A stretch of DNA of 64,000 bases. Origin: Bacteroidaceae bacterium (GTDB taxonomy: Bacteria > Bacteroidota > Bacteroidia > Bacteroidales > Bacteroidaceae). The position numbers and the translations under genes are program-made. This document shows, in pieces, positions 52,343-60,357 of the stretch. The stretch's first letter is position 1. Every line of letters begins with the position of its first letter. The stretch covers positions 26,100 to 90,099 of the forward strand of contig JAUUPT010000006.1 of assembly GCA_030843315.1 (NCBI GenBank). The letters run 5' to 3'. Under the pieces are notes generated by a model that was given only the letters and a program-made list of their open reading frames with translations, was not told the origin of the DNA and did no database searches.

Positions 52343-54775
52343 ATGAAAGTAATGAAATTCGGCGGTTCATCCGTAGGAACCGCGAACAGTATTTTGAGCG
52401 TCAAGAGAATTGTAGAAGCAGTAAACGAACCGGTAATTGTGGTAGTATCCGCATTGGGGGGCATCACAGACAAGCTGATTAACACCTCCAAGATGGCAGC
52501 CGCCGGCGATGCTTCCTATGAGAATGAGTTTCGTGAGATTGTTTACCGCCATGTGGAAATGATTAAGGAAGTGATTCCTGCCGGTGAGGCGCAAGTTGCG
52601 TTGCAGCGTCAGGTGGGCGAATTACTGAATGAACTGAAAGACATTTTCCAAGGCATTTATCTGATTAAGGACCTTTCGCAAAAGACTTCCGACACGATTG
52701 TAAGTTACGGTGAACGTCTTTCCTCCATTATAGCTGCGCAGCTGACGGGAGCGGAATGGCTCGATTCGCGCAAATTTATCAAGACAGAAAAGAAGCACTC
52801 CAAGCATGTGCTGGACACAGACCTGACCAACACGCTGGTGCGTGAAGCATTCCAAAACCTGCCCAAGCGGGTGCTGGTACCGGGCTTTATCTCCACGGAT
52901 AAGGTGACGGGCGAGGTGACAAATTTGGGCAGAGGCGGTTCCGACTATACAGCCGCCATCATTGCCGCAGCACTGGATGCCGACAGCCTGGAGATATGGA
53001 CGGATGTGGATGGTTTTATGACAGCCGATCCGCGCGTTATTTCCAGGGCATATACTATCAGCGAACTGAGCTATGTGGAAGCTACGGAGCTTTGTAACTT
53101 CGGTGCGAAGGTGGTTTATCCGCCGACGATTTACCCGGTTTGCCACAAGAACATACCTATATTAATAAAGAATACATTCAATCCCGAGGGAGCAGGAACG
53201 GTTATCAGGCAAGAAGTCTCCGACCCGCGCAGCAAGGCCATCAAGGGTATTTCGTCCATCAACGACACGAGCCTGATTACAGTTCAGGGTCTTGGTATGG
53301 TAGGCGTGATCGGTGTAAACTACCGCATCTTCAAGGTGCTGGCAAAGAATGGCATTAGCGTGTTCCTGGTATCGCAGGCATCTTCAGAGAACTCTACGTC
53401 TATCGGTGTGCGCAATGCTGATGCCGACTTGGCATGCGGAGTGCTGAACGAAGAGTTTGCCAAAGAGATTGAGATGGGAGAGATCTCACCTATCCAGGCA
53501 GAAAAGAACCTGGCGACGGTGGCGATTGTGGGAGAGAACATGAAGCATACGCCGGGTATCGCCGGTAAGCTGTTCGGTACGCTGGGACGCAACGGTATCA
53601 ATGTGATAGCCTGTGCACAGGGTGCTTCGGAGACGAATATCTCGTTTGTAGTAGACAGCCAGTCGCTACGCAAATCGCTGAACGTTATCCACGATTCCTT
53701 CTTCCTGTCAGAGTACCAGGTACTGAACCTCTTTATCTGTGGCGTCGGTACGGTGGGCGGCAGCTTGGTGGAGCAGATACACAGTCAGCGTCAGAAGTTG
53801 ATGCTGGAAAACGGTTTGCAGTTGAACGTGGTAGGTATTGCAGATGCAGACCGGGCGATGTTCAGTCGCGAAGGTTTCGACTTGGGACGCTTCCGTGAAG
53901 AACTGAAAGAGAAAGGTAAGGAAAGTACGCTGGAAACGCTGCGCAACGAAATTATCAGCATGAACATCTTCAACTCTGTGTTTGTGGATTGTACGGCAAG
54001 CGCAGGCGTGGCTTCGCTCTATAAAGACCTGTTGCAGCATAATGTTTCCGTGGTGGCGGCCAACAAGATTGCCGCTTCTTCGGAATACGAAAACTATCGT
54101 GAACTGAAGCAGATAGCTCGCCAGCGTGGTGTGAAGTATCTGTTCGAGACAAACGTGGGCGCAGGACTTCCTATCATCAATACGATAAACGACCTCATTC
54201 ATAGCGGTGACAAGATACTGAAGATTGAAGCCGTGCTGAGCGGTACGCTGAACTACATTTTCAACAAAATCAGCGCAGATATTCCTTTCAGCAAGACCAT
54301 CAAGATGGCGCAGGAAGAACGCTACTCCGAGCCCGATCCGCGCATCGACCTTAGTGGCAAAGACGTTATCCGCAAGCTGGTGATCCTGGCACGCGAAGCC
54401 GGTTACCGACTGGAACAGAGCGACGTTGAGAAGAACCTCTTTGTGCCCGATGACTTCTTTGAAGGTTCGCTGGACGACTTCTGGAAGAAAGTGCCGAGCC
54501 TCGATGCCGACTTTGAAGCCCGCCGCAAGGTGCTGGAAGCGGAAAACAAGCATTGGCGTTTCGTTGCCAAGTTGGAGAACGGCAAAGCATCCGTAGGCTT
54601 ACAAGAGGTAGGCGCCAACCATCCGTTCTACGGTCTGGAAGGCAGCAACAACATCATCTTGCTGACTACGGAACGCTATAAGGAATATCCAATGATGATA
54701 CAAGGCTACGGAGCCGGTGCAGGTGTAACGGCTGCGGGCGTATTTGCGGATATTATGAGTATTGCGAACGTTTAA
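52343..54775 (+). CDS. thrA: Bifunctional aspartokinase / homoserine dehydrogenase
   Basis: 810 residues. N-terminal aspartokinase (MKVMKFGGSSVGTANSI; LGRGGSDYTAAIIAAALDA), central ACT regulatory domains (about 310-460), C-terminal homoserine dehydrogenase with the nucleotide-binding GVGTVGGSLVEQ and the catalytic region KIEAVLSGTLNYIFN and SEPDPRIDLSGKDV. It catalyses two steps from aspartate to homoserine, for threonine and methionine. First gene of thrA, homoserine kinase, thrC. Confidence 0.97.
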   Translation: MKVMKFGGSSVGTANSILSVKRIVEAVNEPVIVVVSALGGITDKLINTSKMAAAGDASYENEFREIVYRHVEMIKEVIPAGEAQVALQRQVGELLNELKDIFQGIYLIKDLSQKTSDTIVSYGERLSSIIAAQLTGAEWLDSRKFIKTEKKHSKHVLDTDLTNTLVREAFQNLPKRVLVPGFISTDKVTGEVTNLGRGGSDYTAAIIAAALDADSLEIWTDVDGFMTADPRVISRAYTISELSYVEATELCNFGAKVVYPPTIYPVCHKNIPILIKNTFNPEGAGTVIRQEVSDPRSKAIKGISSINDTSLITVQGLGMVGVIGVNYRIFKVLAKNGISVFLVSQASSENSTSIGVRNADADLACGVLNEEFAKEIEMGEISPIQAEKNLATVAIVGENMKHTPGIAGKLFGTLGRNGINVIACAQGASETNISFVVDSQSLRKSLNVIHDSFFLSEYQVLNLFICGVGTVGGSLVEQIHSQRQKLMLENGLQLNVVGIADADRAMFSREGFDLGRFREELKEKGKESTLETLRNEIISMNIFNSVFVDCTASAGVASLYKDLLQHNVSVVAANKIAASSEYENYRELKQIARQRGVKYLFETNVGAGLPIINTINDLIHSGDKILKIEAVLSGTLNYIFNKISADIPFSKTIKMAQEERYSEPDPRIDLSGKDVIRKLVILAREAGYRLEQSDVEKNLFVPDDFFEGSLDDFWKKVPSLDADFEARRKVLEAENKHWRFVAKLENGKASVGLQEVGANHPFYGLEGSNNIILLTTERYKEYPMMIQGYGAGAGVTAAGVFADIMSIANV

Positions 54776-54785
54776 TAAGAAAGAA

Positions 54786-56033
54786 ATGAAACACATCATA
54801 ATATTAGGTGACGGCATGGCCGACTGGCCCGTGAAAGTACTGAACAACCAAACGTTGTTGCAGTCTGCCGCCACACCTTATATGGACAAACTGGCGCGTA
54901 TGGGACGTGTAGGGCGGTTGCTGACCGTTGCCGAAGGATTCCATCCGGGGAGTGAAGTGGCAAATATGTCTGTCCTGGGCTATAATCTGCCGAAAGTGTA
55001 CGAAGGCCGTGGCCCGCTCGAAGCGGCAAGCATCGGGGTAGACCTGAAGCCGGGTGAGATAGCCATGCGCTGCAACATTATCTGCATTGAAGGCGATTAT
55101 ATAAAGAACCATTCTGCCGGGCACATCACCACCGAAGAAGCAGATGTATTGGTGCAATACCTGCAAGAACAGTTGGGTGACGAACGGGTGCACTTCTATA
55201 CGGGCGTGCAGTACCGCCACCTGCTGGTAATAAAAGGCGGCGACAAACGCATTGACTGTACGCCTCCCCACGATGTTCCCTTGAAACCTTTCCGCCCGTT
55301 GATGGTGAAACCGATGGCGGGTACGGAAAACATTACCGTTCCCGAGGGTGGGGCAGACCTTACCCCCAGCCAGACGGCGGACTTGATTAATGACCTGATT
55401 CTCCGTTCGCAAGAACTCTTGCAGAATCATCCCATCAACCAAAAGCGTATTGCCGAAGGCAAAGACCCTGCCAATAGCATCTGGCCCTGGAGCCCCGGCT
55501 ACCGTCCGCAGATGGAACGCCTCTCCGATAAGTTTCCGCAAGTGAAACGCGGTGCCGTGATTTCTGCCGTAGACCTGATTAACGGCATCGGCTACTACGC
55601 CGGACTGCGCCGCATCACTGTGGAAGGTGCCACCGGGCTTTACGATACCAACTACGAGAACAAAGTTGCCGCCGCCCTCGAAGCACTGCGGACGGACGAT
55701 TTCGTCTATCTCCATATCGAAGCCAGCGATGAGGCGGGGCACGAAGGAAATATCCCTTTAAAGACCATGACCATCGAGAACCTGGACAAGCGTGCCGTCG
55801 GCCCCATCTACGAAGCAGTGAAGAACTGGGACGAATCCGTTGCCATTGCCGTACTGCCCGACCATCCCACCCCCTGCGAACTTCGCACACATACCAACGA
55901 ACCAATCCCTTTCCTCATCTGGTATCCGGGCATCGAACCGGACGAGGTGCAGGTATATGACGAAGTATCTGCCTGCAACGGCAGTTACGGACTGATGAAA
56001 GAAGACGAGTTTATTAATGAATTTATGAAGTAA
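54786..56033 (+). CDS. Phosphoglycerate-mutase-like homoserine kinase
   Basis: 415 residues from the ATG at 54786. It belongs to the alkaline-phosphatase superfamily, archaeal-type cofactor-independent phosphoglycerate mutase branch: IILGDGMADWP (metal-binding Asp), HPGSEVANMSVLGYN (phospho-acceptor Ser region), HIEASDEAGHEGN and VLPDHPTPC (metal ligands). It sits between thrA and thrC (10-bp and 5-bp gaps) exactly where homoserine kinase is expected, and no GHMP-type thrB is present. Homologues in Bacteroides thetaiotaomicron have been assigned homoserine kinase activity from mutant fitness data. Context makes that the best call over glycolytic mutase. Confidence 0.88.
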   Translation: MKHIIILGDGMADWPVKVLNNQTLLQSAATPYMDKLARMGRVGRLLTVAEGFHPGSEVANMSVLGYNLPKVYEGRGPLEAASIGVDLKPGEIAMRCNIICIEGDYIKNHSAGHITTEEADVLVQYLQEQLGDERVHFYTGVQYRHLLVIKGGDKRIDCTPPHDVPLKPFRPLMVKPMAGTENITVPEGGADLTPSQTADLINDLILRSQELLQNHPINQKRIAEGKDPANSIWPWSPGYRPQMERLSDKFPQVKRGAVISAVDLINGIGYYAGLRRITVEGATGLYDTNYENKVAAALEALRTDDFVYLHIEASDEAGHEGNIPLKTMTIENLDKRAVGPIYEAVKNWDESVAIAVLPDHPTPCELRTHTNEPIPFLIWYPGIEPDEVQVYDEVSACNGSYGLMKEDEFINEFMK

Positions 56034-56038
56034 CGATT

Positions 56039-57340
56039 ATGAAATATTACAGTACCAACAAACAAGCCCCCGAAGCTACCCTCGAAGAAGCCGTAGTGCG
56101 CGGACTTGCCGCAGACAAGGGACTCTTCATGCCCTTTTCTATCAAACCGCTGCCGCAGGAATTCTACGACAGTATCGACACGCTCTCGTTCCAGGAGATA
56201 GCCTACCGCGTGGCAGATGCCTTCTTTGGTGAGGACGTCCCTGCCGATACGTTGAAGCAGATTGTATACGACACACTGAGTTTCGATGTACCTCTGGTGC
56301 AGGTAGCAGAGAATATCTACTCCCTCGAATTGTTCCACGGCCCGACGCTTGCCTTCAAGGATGTGGGCGGCCGGTTCATGGCACGCCTGCTGGGTTACTT
56401 CATCAAGAAAGAAGGCAAAAACCAGGTGAATGTACTGGTAGCTACTTCCGGCGATACGGGCAGTGCCGTTGCCAATGGTTTCCTCGGTGTAGAAGGCATC
56501 CATGTCTATGTGCTCTATCCGAAAGGCAAAGTCAGCGAAATCCAGGAGAAGCAGTTCACTACCCTGGGGCAGAACATCACCGCCCTCGAAGTGGACGGCA
56601 CGTTCGACGACTGCCAGGCATTAGTGAAATCCGCTTTCATGGACAAGGAGCTGAACGAACACTTGCAACTCACCAGCGCCAACTCCATCAATGTGGCCCG
56701 TTTCCTGCCGCAAGCCTTCTATTATTTCTATGCATACGCGCAACTGAAACGTGCCGGCAAGGCGGATAACGCCGTTATCTGTGTGCCCAGCGGCAACTTC
56801 GGCAACATCACTGCCGGACTCTTCGGCAAGCGCATGGGGTTACCCGTACGTCGTTTCATCGCTTCCAACAATCGCAATGATATCTTCTACCAATACTTGC
56901 AGACGGGTGTTTATACACCGCGTCCCAGCATCGCCACCATTGCCAATGCTATGGATGTGGGCGATCCCAGCAACTTTGCCCGTGTGCTCGACCTTTATGG
57001 AGGCAGCCATGCCGCCATCTCTGCCGAAATCAGCGGTGCCACTTATACCGATGAGCAGATAGCCGAAACCATGAAGGAAGTCTGGAAGAAAGGACACTAC
57101 CTGCTCGATCCTCATGGCGCCTGTGGTTTCCGCGCCCTTGCCGAAGGACTGAAACCCGGTGAAACGGGTGTGTTTCTGGAGACGGCGCATCCGGCTAAGT
57201 TCAAAGATACGGTGGAGAAGATTCTTGGTGAAGCCGTTGAGATACCGGAGAAGTTGCAAGCCTTTATGCGTGGCGAGAAGAAGAGCCTGCCGATGTCGAA
57301 GGACTTTGCAGACTTCAAGAGTTATCTGATGAAGGTGTAA
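56039..57340 (+). CDS. thrC: Threonine synthase
   Basis: 433 residues, PLP-dependent fold II. N-terminal MKYYSTNKQAPEATLEEAV, the PLP lysine in GPTLAFKDVGGRFMARLL, the phosphate-binding ATSGDTGSAVANGF and VPSGNFGNITAGL. It converts O-phosphohomoserine to threonine. It ends the operon; a terminator hairpin follows. Confidence 0.97.
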   Translation: MKYYSTNKQAPEATLEEAVVRGLAADKGLFMPFSIKPLPQEFYDSIDTLSFQEIAYRVADAFFGEDVPADTLKQIVYDTLSFDVPLVQVAENIYSLELFHGPTLAFKDVGGRFMARLLGYFIKKEGKNQVNVLVATSGDTGSAVANGFLGVEGIHVYVLYPKGKVSEIQEKQFTTLGQNITALEVDGTFDDCQALVKSAFMDKELNEHLQLTSANSINVARFLPQAFYYFYAYAQLKRAGKADNAVICVPSGNFGNITAGLFGKRMGLPVRRFIASNNRNDIFYQYLQTGVYTPRPSIATIANAMDVGDPSNFARVLDLYGGSHAAISAEISGATYTDEQIAETMKEVWKKGHYLLDPHGACGFRALAEGLKPGETGVFLETAHPAKFKDTVEKILGEAVEIPEKLQAFMRGEKKSLPMSKDFADFKSYLMKV

Positions 57341-57366
57341 GAGGAAAACGCTGAGAATGATATGAT

Positions 57367-57403
57367 AAGAGCTGCTGCCGACTCCCGGCGCAGCTCTTTT
57401 TTT
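57367..57403 (+). terminator. Intrinsic terminator after thrC
   Basis: A GC-rich stem (AAGAGCTGC...GCAGCTCTT with a paired inner CCG/CGG part) ends in a run of seven T. The T-run is on the plus-strand side only, so it serves the thr operon. Confidence 0.85.
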
Positions 57404-57716
57404 ATCCATTTTCTTTAGTAGCAGTTTCTATTCTCCCCAGCTTGTAGCGGTTATTCCATAGCACAAGTACCTCTATCTGTTGCAGGCTGTGCCGATAGAA
57501 GACGGTATAGTCGGGAAGGGGAGAAGTGTAACGTATGTTCTCCATTTCGGTAGGCGAGCCGATGAAGGGATTCTGACAGATGCGGTGCAACGTGCCTTCG
57601 AGCAATGAGAATACTCTCTTGGCTTCCTGCTTGTTCCCCTGCTTTTCTACGGAGGACAGCAGAATCTTCCTTAAAGTTGCTTTGGCCAGTGGCGACCAGG
57701 TTATCTTTTTAGCCAT
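57402..57716 (-). CDS. RelE/ParE-type toxin
   Basis: 104 residues from the ATG at 57716 (MAKKITWSPLAKATLRKILLSS). The RelE/ParE fold signature is seen in WSPLAKATLRKI, the helical middle, NPFIGSPTEMENIRY and the C-terminal YTVFYRHSLQQIEVLVLWNNRYKL. ParE-like members poison gyrase, RelE-like members cut mRNA; the class cannot be fixed by eye. The start overlaps the upstream antitoxin end by 16 bp. It converges with thrC. Confidence 0.82.
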   Translation of the reverse strand: MAKKITWSPLAKATLRKILLSSVEKQGNKQEAKRVFSLLEGTLHRICQNPFIGSPTEMENIRYTSPLPDYTVFYRHSLQQIEVLVLWNNRYKLGRIETATKENG

Positions 57717-57868
57717 GCTTCTACCTCCTTGCTGATGGTTAAGTATTCTTGTCCCTGCCCTTCGTCCAGTTGCCGGCAAGCTGTCCGGATATCCTGGTGC
57801 AGGCGGGTGGAGAAGACGAGAATCTGTTTTTCTTGCTGCGATGCTTGTTCTTCTTTTGTTTTTGCCAT
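57701..57868 (-). CDS. Small antitoxin paired with the RelE/ParE-type toxin
   Basis: 55 residues (MAKTKEEQASQQEKQILV... ...TISKEVEAWLKR). The N-terminal part is polar and the C-terminal half is helical, as in short antitoxins that wrap a ParE/RelE toxin. It overlaps the toxin gene by 16 bp, showing translational coupling in the usual antitoxin-first order. I recognise no named antitoxin family. Confidence 0.75.
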   Translation of the reverse strand: MAKTKEEQASQQEKQILVFSTRLHQDIRTACRQLDEGQGQEYLTISKEVEAWLKR

Positions 57869-57996
57869 ATTGTCTGCCTCCTTTATTCTTAAAACATCTC
57901 AAAGTTACGAATTGTTTAGGCGTCCGGTCTTCCTTTTCCGAACAATTTCTTTGTCTCTGCGTTCTCAATACCTCAAAACAAGAAAAGGGTAAGCCA

Positions 57997-58905
57997 ATGA
58001 AAGATAAGAAAGTAGAAGCCAATCTCAGCATGGTGGCGTCGCGCATCATGGCGGGACTGAACATGAATGGACTGAAGTTTCTGTTGCCTTTGTGGATGGG
58101 GGCGTTGACGGGTGCCACGGTGAGGTGCGTCTTTGCCGCCGTGGCATTTTGGATAACAGGCTGGTTTGTAAAGGAAGCACCCGTCACCCGGCGGCAACGG
58201 CTCGGGTTGTTCTGCCTGGGAGCCTTCGGACTCTACGGGTTCATGCTCTGCTACCTGCTGGGCATCAGCAAGACGACGCCCGTTTCCAGTGCCATATTCA
58301 ATTCCATGCAACCCATCTGGGTGTTTCTTTTCTCTGTGTTCTTCCTGTACGAAAAGGCAACATTGATGAAAATCATCGGCATCGCTTTGGGCTTTGGCGG
58401 TGCGTTGCTGTGCATCCTTACGCAGGGCAGCGACGACCTGGCGCACGACGCGTTTACGGGGAATATACTGTGCCTGGTCAGCTCACTGGTTTTTGCCATC
58501 TATCTGCTTGTGAGCAAGCGACTGCTGGAAGAGGTGGGAGTGGTGACGATGATGAAGTATGTCTTCAGCGGCGCCGCCGTCTCCGGATTGGTGGTATCGT
58601 TCGTCTCCGGCTGGGATGCACCTATGTTCGTGGATGCCTTGCAGGGGGAGTGGCATTGGATGCCGTGGGCGGTGTTGGCGTTCGTTCTTATCTTTCCTAC
58701 TTACCTGAGTTATTTCCTGGTGCCCATCGGGTTGAAGTATCTCAAGACAACGGTCGTTGCCATGTACAGCTATCTGATACTGGTGGTTACTACCATTGTC
58801 TCCCTTGCCTTGGGACAAGACCGCTTCAGCTGGACGCAGACGCTTGCCATCGCCTTGATTTGCATAAGCGTGTACTTCGTAGAGGTGGCGGAGGGGAAGA
58901 AGTAG
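57997..58905 (+). CDS. EamA/DMT-family transporter
   Basis: 302 residues from the ATG at 57997 (MKDKKVEANLSMVASRI). Ten predicted membrane helices in two EamA repeats (for example AIFNSMQPIWVFLFSVFFL and TTVVAMYSYLILVVTTIVSL). The family exports metabolites or amino acids; substrate not evident. Neighbours are the toxin-antitoxin pair on one side and, converging at 3 bp, the thiamine operon. Confidence 0.9.
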   Translation: MKDKKVEANLSMVASRIMAGLNMNGLKFLLPLWMGALTGATVRCVFAAVAFWITGWFVKEAPVTRRQRLGLFCLGAFGLYGFMLCYLLGISKTTPVSSAIFNSMQPIWVFLFSVFFLYEKATLMKIIGIALGFGGALLCILTQGSDDLAHDAFTGNILCLVSSLVFAIYLLVSKRLLEEVGVVTMMKYVFSGAAVSGLVVSFVSGWDAPMFVDALQGEWHWMPWAVLAFVLIFPTYLSYFLVPIGLKYLKTTVVAMYSYLILVVTTIVSLALGQDRFSWTQTLAIALICISVYFVEVAEGKK

Positions 58906-58908
58906 TGG

Positions 58909-59532
58909 TTAGTGATTAATCATTATCAGATATTCCCCTTCTGCCTCCACCGTAAACTCCGTGCCCGTGCATTCGTTGAGCGTGCCTTGCCACCAGTTGG
59001 TGAAGTCGCTCAGAGGATAGACCAGGCCCTGCCCGCGCAGGCCGTGGGCGGTGAAGTTGATGATAGAGACTTGCTGTCCGGGGCGGCAAGCGAAGGTGCA
59101 GGTGCCGCGGCAGGGGATGAAGACGCCGTAGTCGGTATAGGTCCGTGCATCGGCACCGGCACGCATGTAGTCGATGAGCAGACTGAGGTTGCCCAGCGTG
59201 TGGTCCTCGCGCTTGCCCGTGGCGCCGACGATGGCAATGCGGCGCTTGCCTTGTGCCAGCAGGTAGCGGACGGCTTTCGTCTGGTCGTTCGTCTCCTGGT
59301 CGCTGATGCGGTGCAGCAGGTGCGGGTATTGCTCACGGTTCTCCCGGCTCAACGAGTCTCCGTCGCCGATAATCGCGTCGGGCACGTGGCCACGGCGGAT
59401 GTACTCGTCGGCACCGCCGTCGCAACAAACCACATAGGGTGCTTCTGCCAATATCTGCAAGGGCAGGGCAGCCGTCGGATATTCCCCGTTGGTGAGGACT
59501 ACCGCTTCTATTTTTCCATTATTCTTTTCCAT
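58909..59532 (-). CDS. thiN: Thiamine pyrophosphokinase
   Basis: 207 residues from the ATG at 59532 (MEKNNGKIEAVVLTNGEYP). Landmarks: VVCCDGGADEYIRRGHVPDAIIGDGDSL, DQETNDQTKAVRYL and GATGKREDHTLGN, the ATP- and thiamine-binding parts of the enzyme. It converts thiamine to TPP, trapping imported vitamin. It overlaps the transporter gene by 25 bp and ends the TPP-controlled operon. The Bacteroides gene is also called tnr3. Confidence 0.93.
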   Translation of the reverse strand: MEKNNGKIEAVVLTNGEYPTAALPLQILAEAPYVVCCDGGADEYIRRGHVPDAIIGDGDSLSRENREQYPHLLHRISDQETNDQTKAVRYLLAQGKRRIAIVGATGKREDHTLGNLSLLIDYMRAGADARTYTDYGVFIPCRGTCTFACRPGQQVSIINFTAHGLRGQGLVYPLSDFTNWWQGTLNECTGTEFTVEAEGEYLIMINH

Positions 59533-60113
59533 TTGAAGTAGCCAAAGATAGCGATTATTGTGTAAAGAGCATACAGTCCGGCGGTATATTCGAGCCCTTT
59601 GTAGATGTACAGCCCGGCGCTGACGGCATCCACAGCAATCCATGCCCACCACTGTTCCACGTACTTGCGTGCCAGCATCCACATGCCGATGATGCTCAGG
59701 GCGGTGGTGAAAGAGTCCAGCCAGGGCACATTGCTGTCCGTGAAGTTTATCAGTATCCAGGCGATGCCTACCAGGGCGATGACGAACACACCGGCAAGCG
59801 GCAGCAGATAACGTCCCGGCATGCGGGTGATAGGGAGTTCTTCCACCTTCTCTTCCTGCCCCGACACTCCCTTTCTCAACAGCTTCCGCCGGAGGAAATT
59901 ACCGTACTTCCACATCATCCAGCCATAGATGGCGGCGCCCAAATAGTAGATGTTAATGCCAAAGTCGGCATACAACCCTGCATCGTAATAGACGAAGATG
60001 TAGACGGCAGGCATGATAATGCCCGCTATCCACAGATAGATGCTGGCGCGATACTCCAGCCAAAGGTAGAGAAGGCCGACGAGTGTGCCGATGATTTCGA
60101 GAACATTTTCCAT
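59508..60113 (-). CDS. pnuT: PnuC-family transporter, probable thiamine transporter PnuT
   Basis: 201 residues, about seven membrane helices, PnuC fold (MENVLEIIGTLVGLLYLWLEYRASIYLW...WAWIAVDAVSAGLYIYKGL). PnuC relatives carry vitamins by facilitated diffusion and rely on phosphorylation for trapping; the overlapping thiamine pyrophosphokinase and the TPP-regulated receptor upstream point to thiamine. The 234 bp before its start hold a 22-bp-phased repeat array and no clear promoter. Confidence 0.92.
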   Translation of the reverse strand: MENVLEIIGTLVGLLYLWLEYRASIYLWIAGIIMPAVYIFVYYDAGLYADFGINIYYLGAAIYGWMMWKYGNFLRRKLLRKGVSGQEEKVEELPITRMPGRYLLPLAGVFVIALVGIAWILINFTDSNVPWLDSFTTALSIIGMWMLARKYVEQWWAWIAVDAVSAGLYIYKGLEYTAGLYALYTIIAIFGYFKWKRIMEK

Positions 60114-60159
60114 ACTATATTATTGTGCTAATTCTCATTTATTATTGCCTGACATCTGA

Positions 60160-60357
60160 AACATTATAGCATCAGATCCGGAACAAAGGATGCTAAGACC
60201 TTAAACACTTATTCCTTCCTTGCACAAGATGGCATCTTATGCTGCTCAAGATGGCATCTTATGCTACACAAGATGGCATCTTGTGCATGATAACTAATAG
60301 TGTTTCATCTGAGAAGCGGCAGTGTTCCGGGTCGGAAGCCCTAATGTTTAGAAACTC
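60160..60357. repeat. 22-bp-phased degenerate repeat array, copy 2, inside the thiamine operon
   Basis: Nine units start at 60160, 60182, 60204, 60226, 60248, 60270, 60292, 60314 and 60336. All nine begin AA[C/G] and have T at position 13; units 4-6 carry AAGATGGCATCTT. Order and unit spacing match the array at 869-1066: unit 3 of both ends TTGCAC and unit 8 of both has TGTTCCGG. It fills the gap between the TonB receptor and pnuT, overlapping the last ten bases of the receptor gene. Confidence 0.85.

Noticed and set aside
54786..56033. Glycolytic phosphoglycerate mutase
   Set aside because: Family membership allows it, but the position between thrA and thrC and the absence of any other homoserine kinase gene there favour homoserine kinase.
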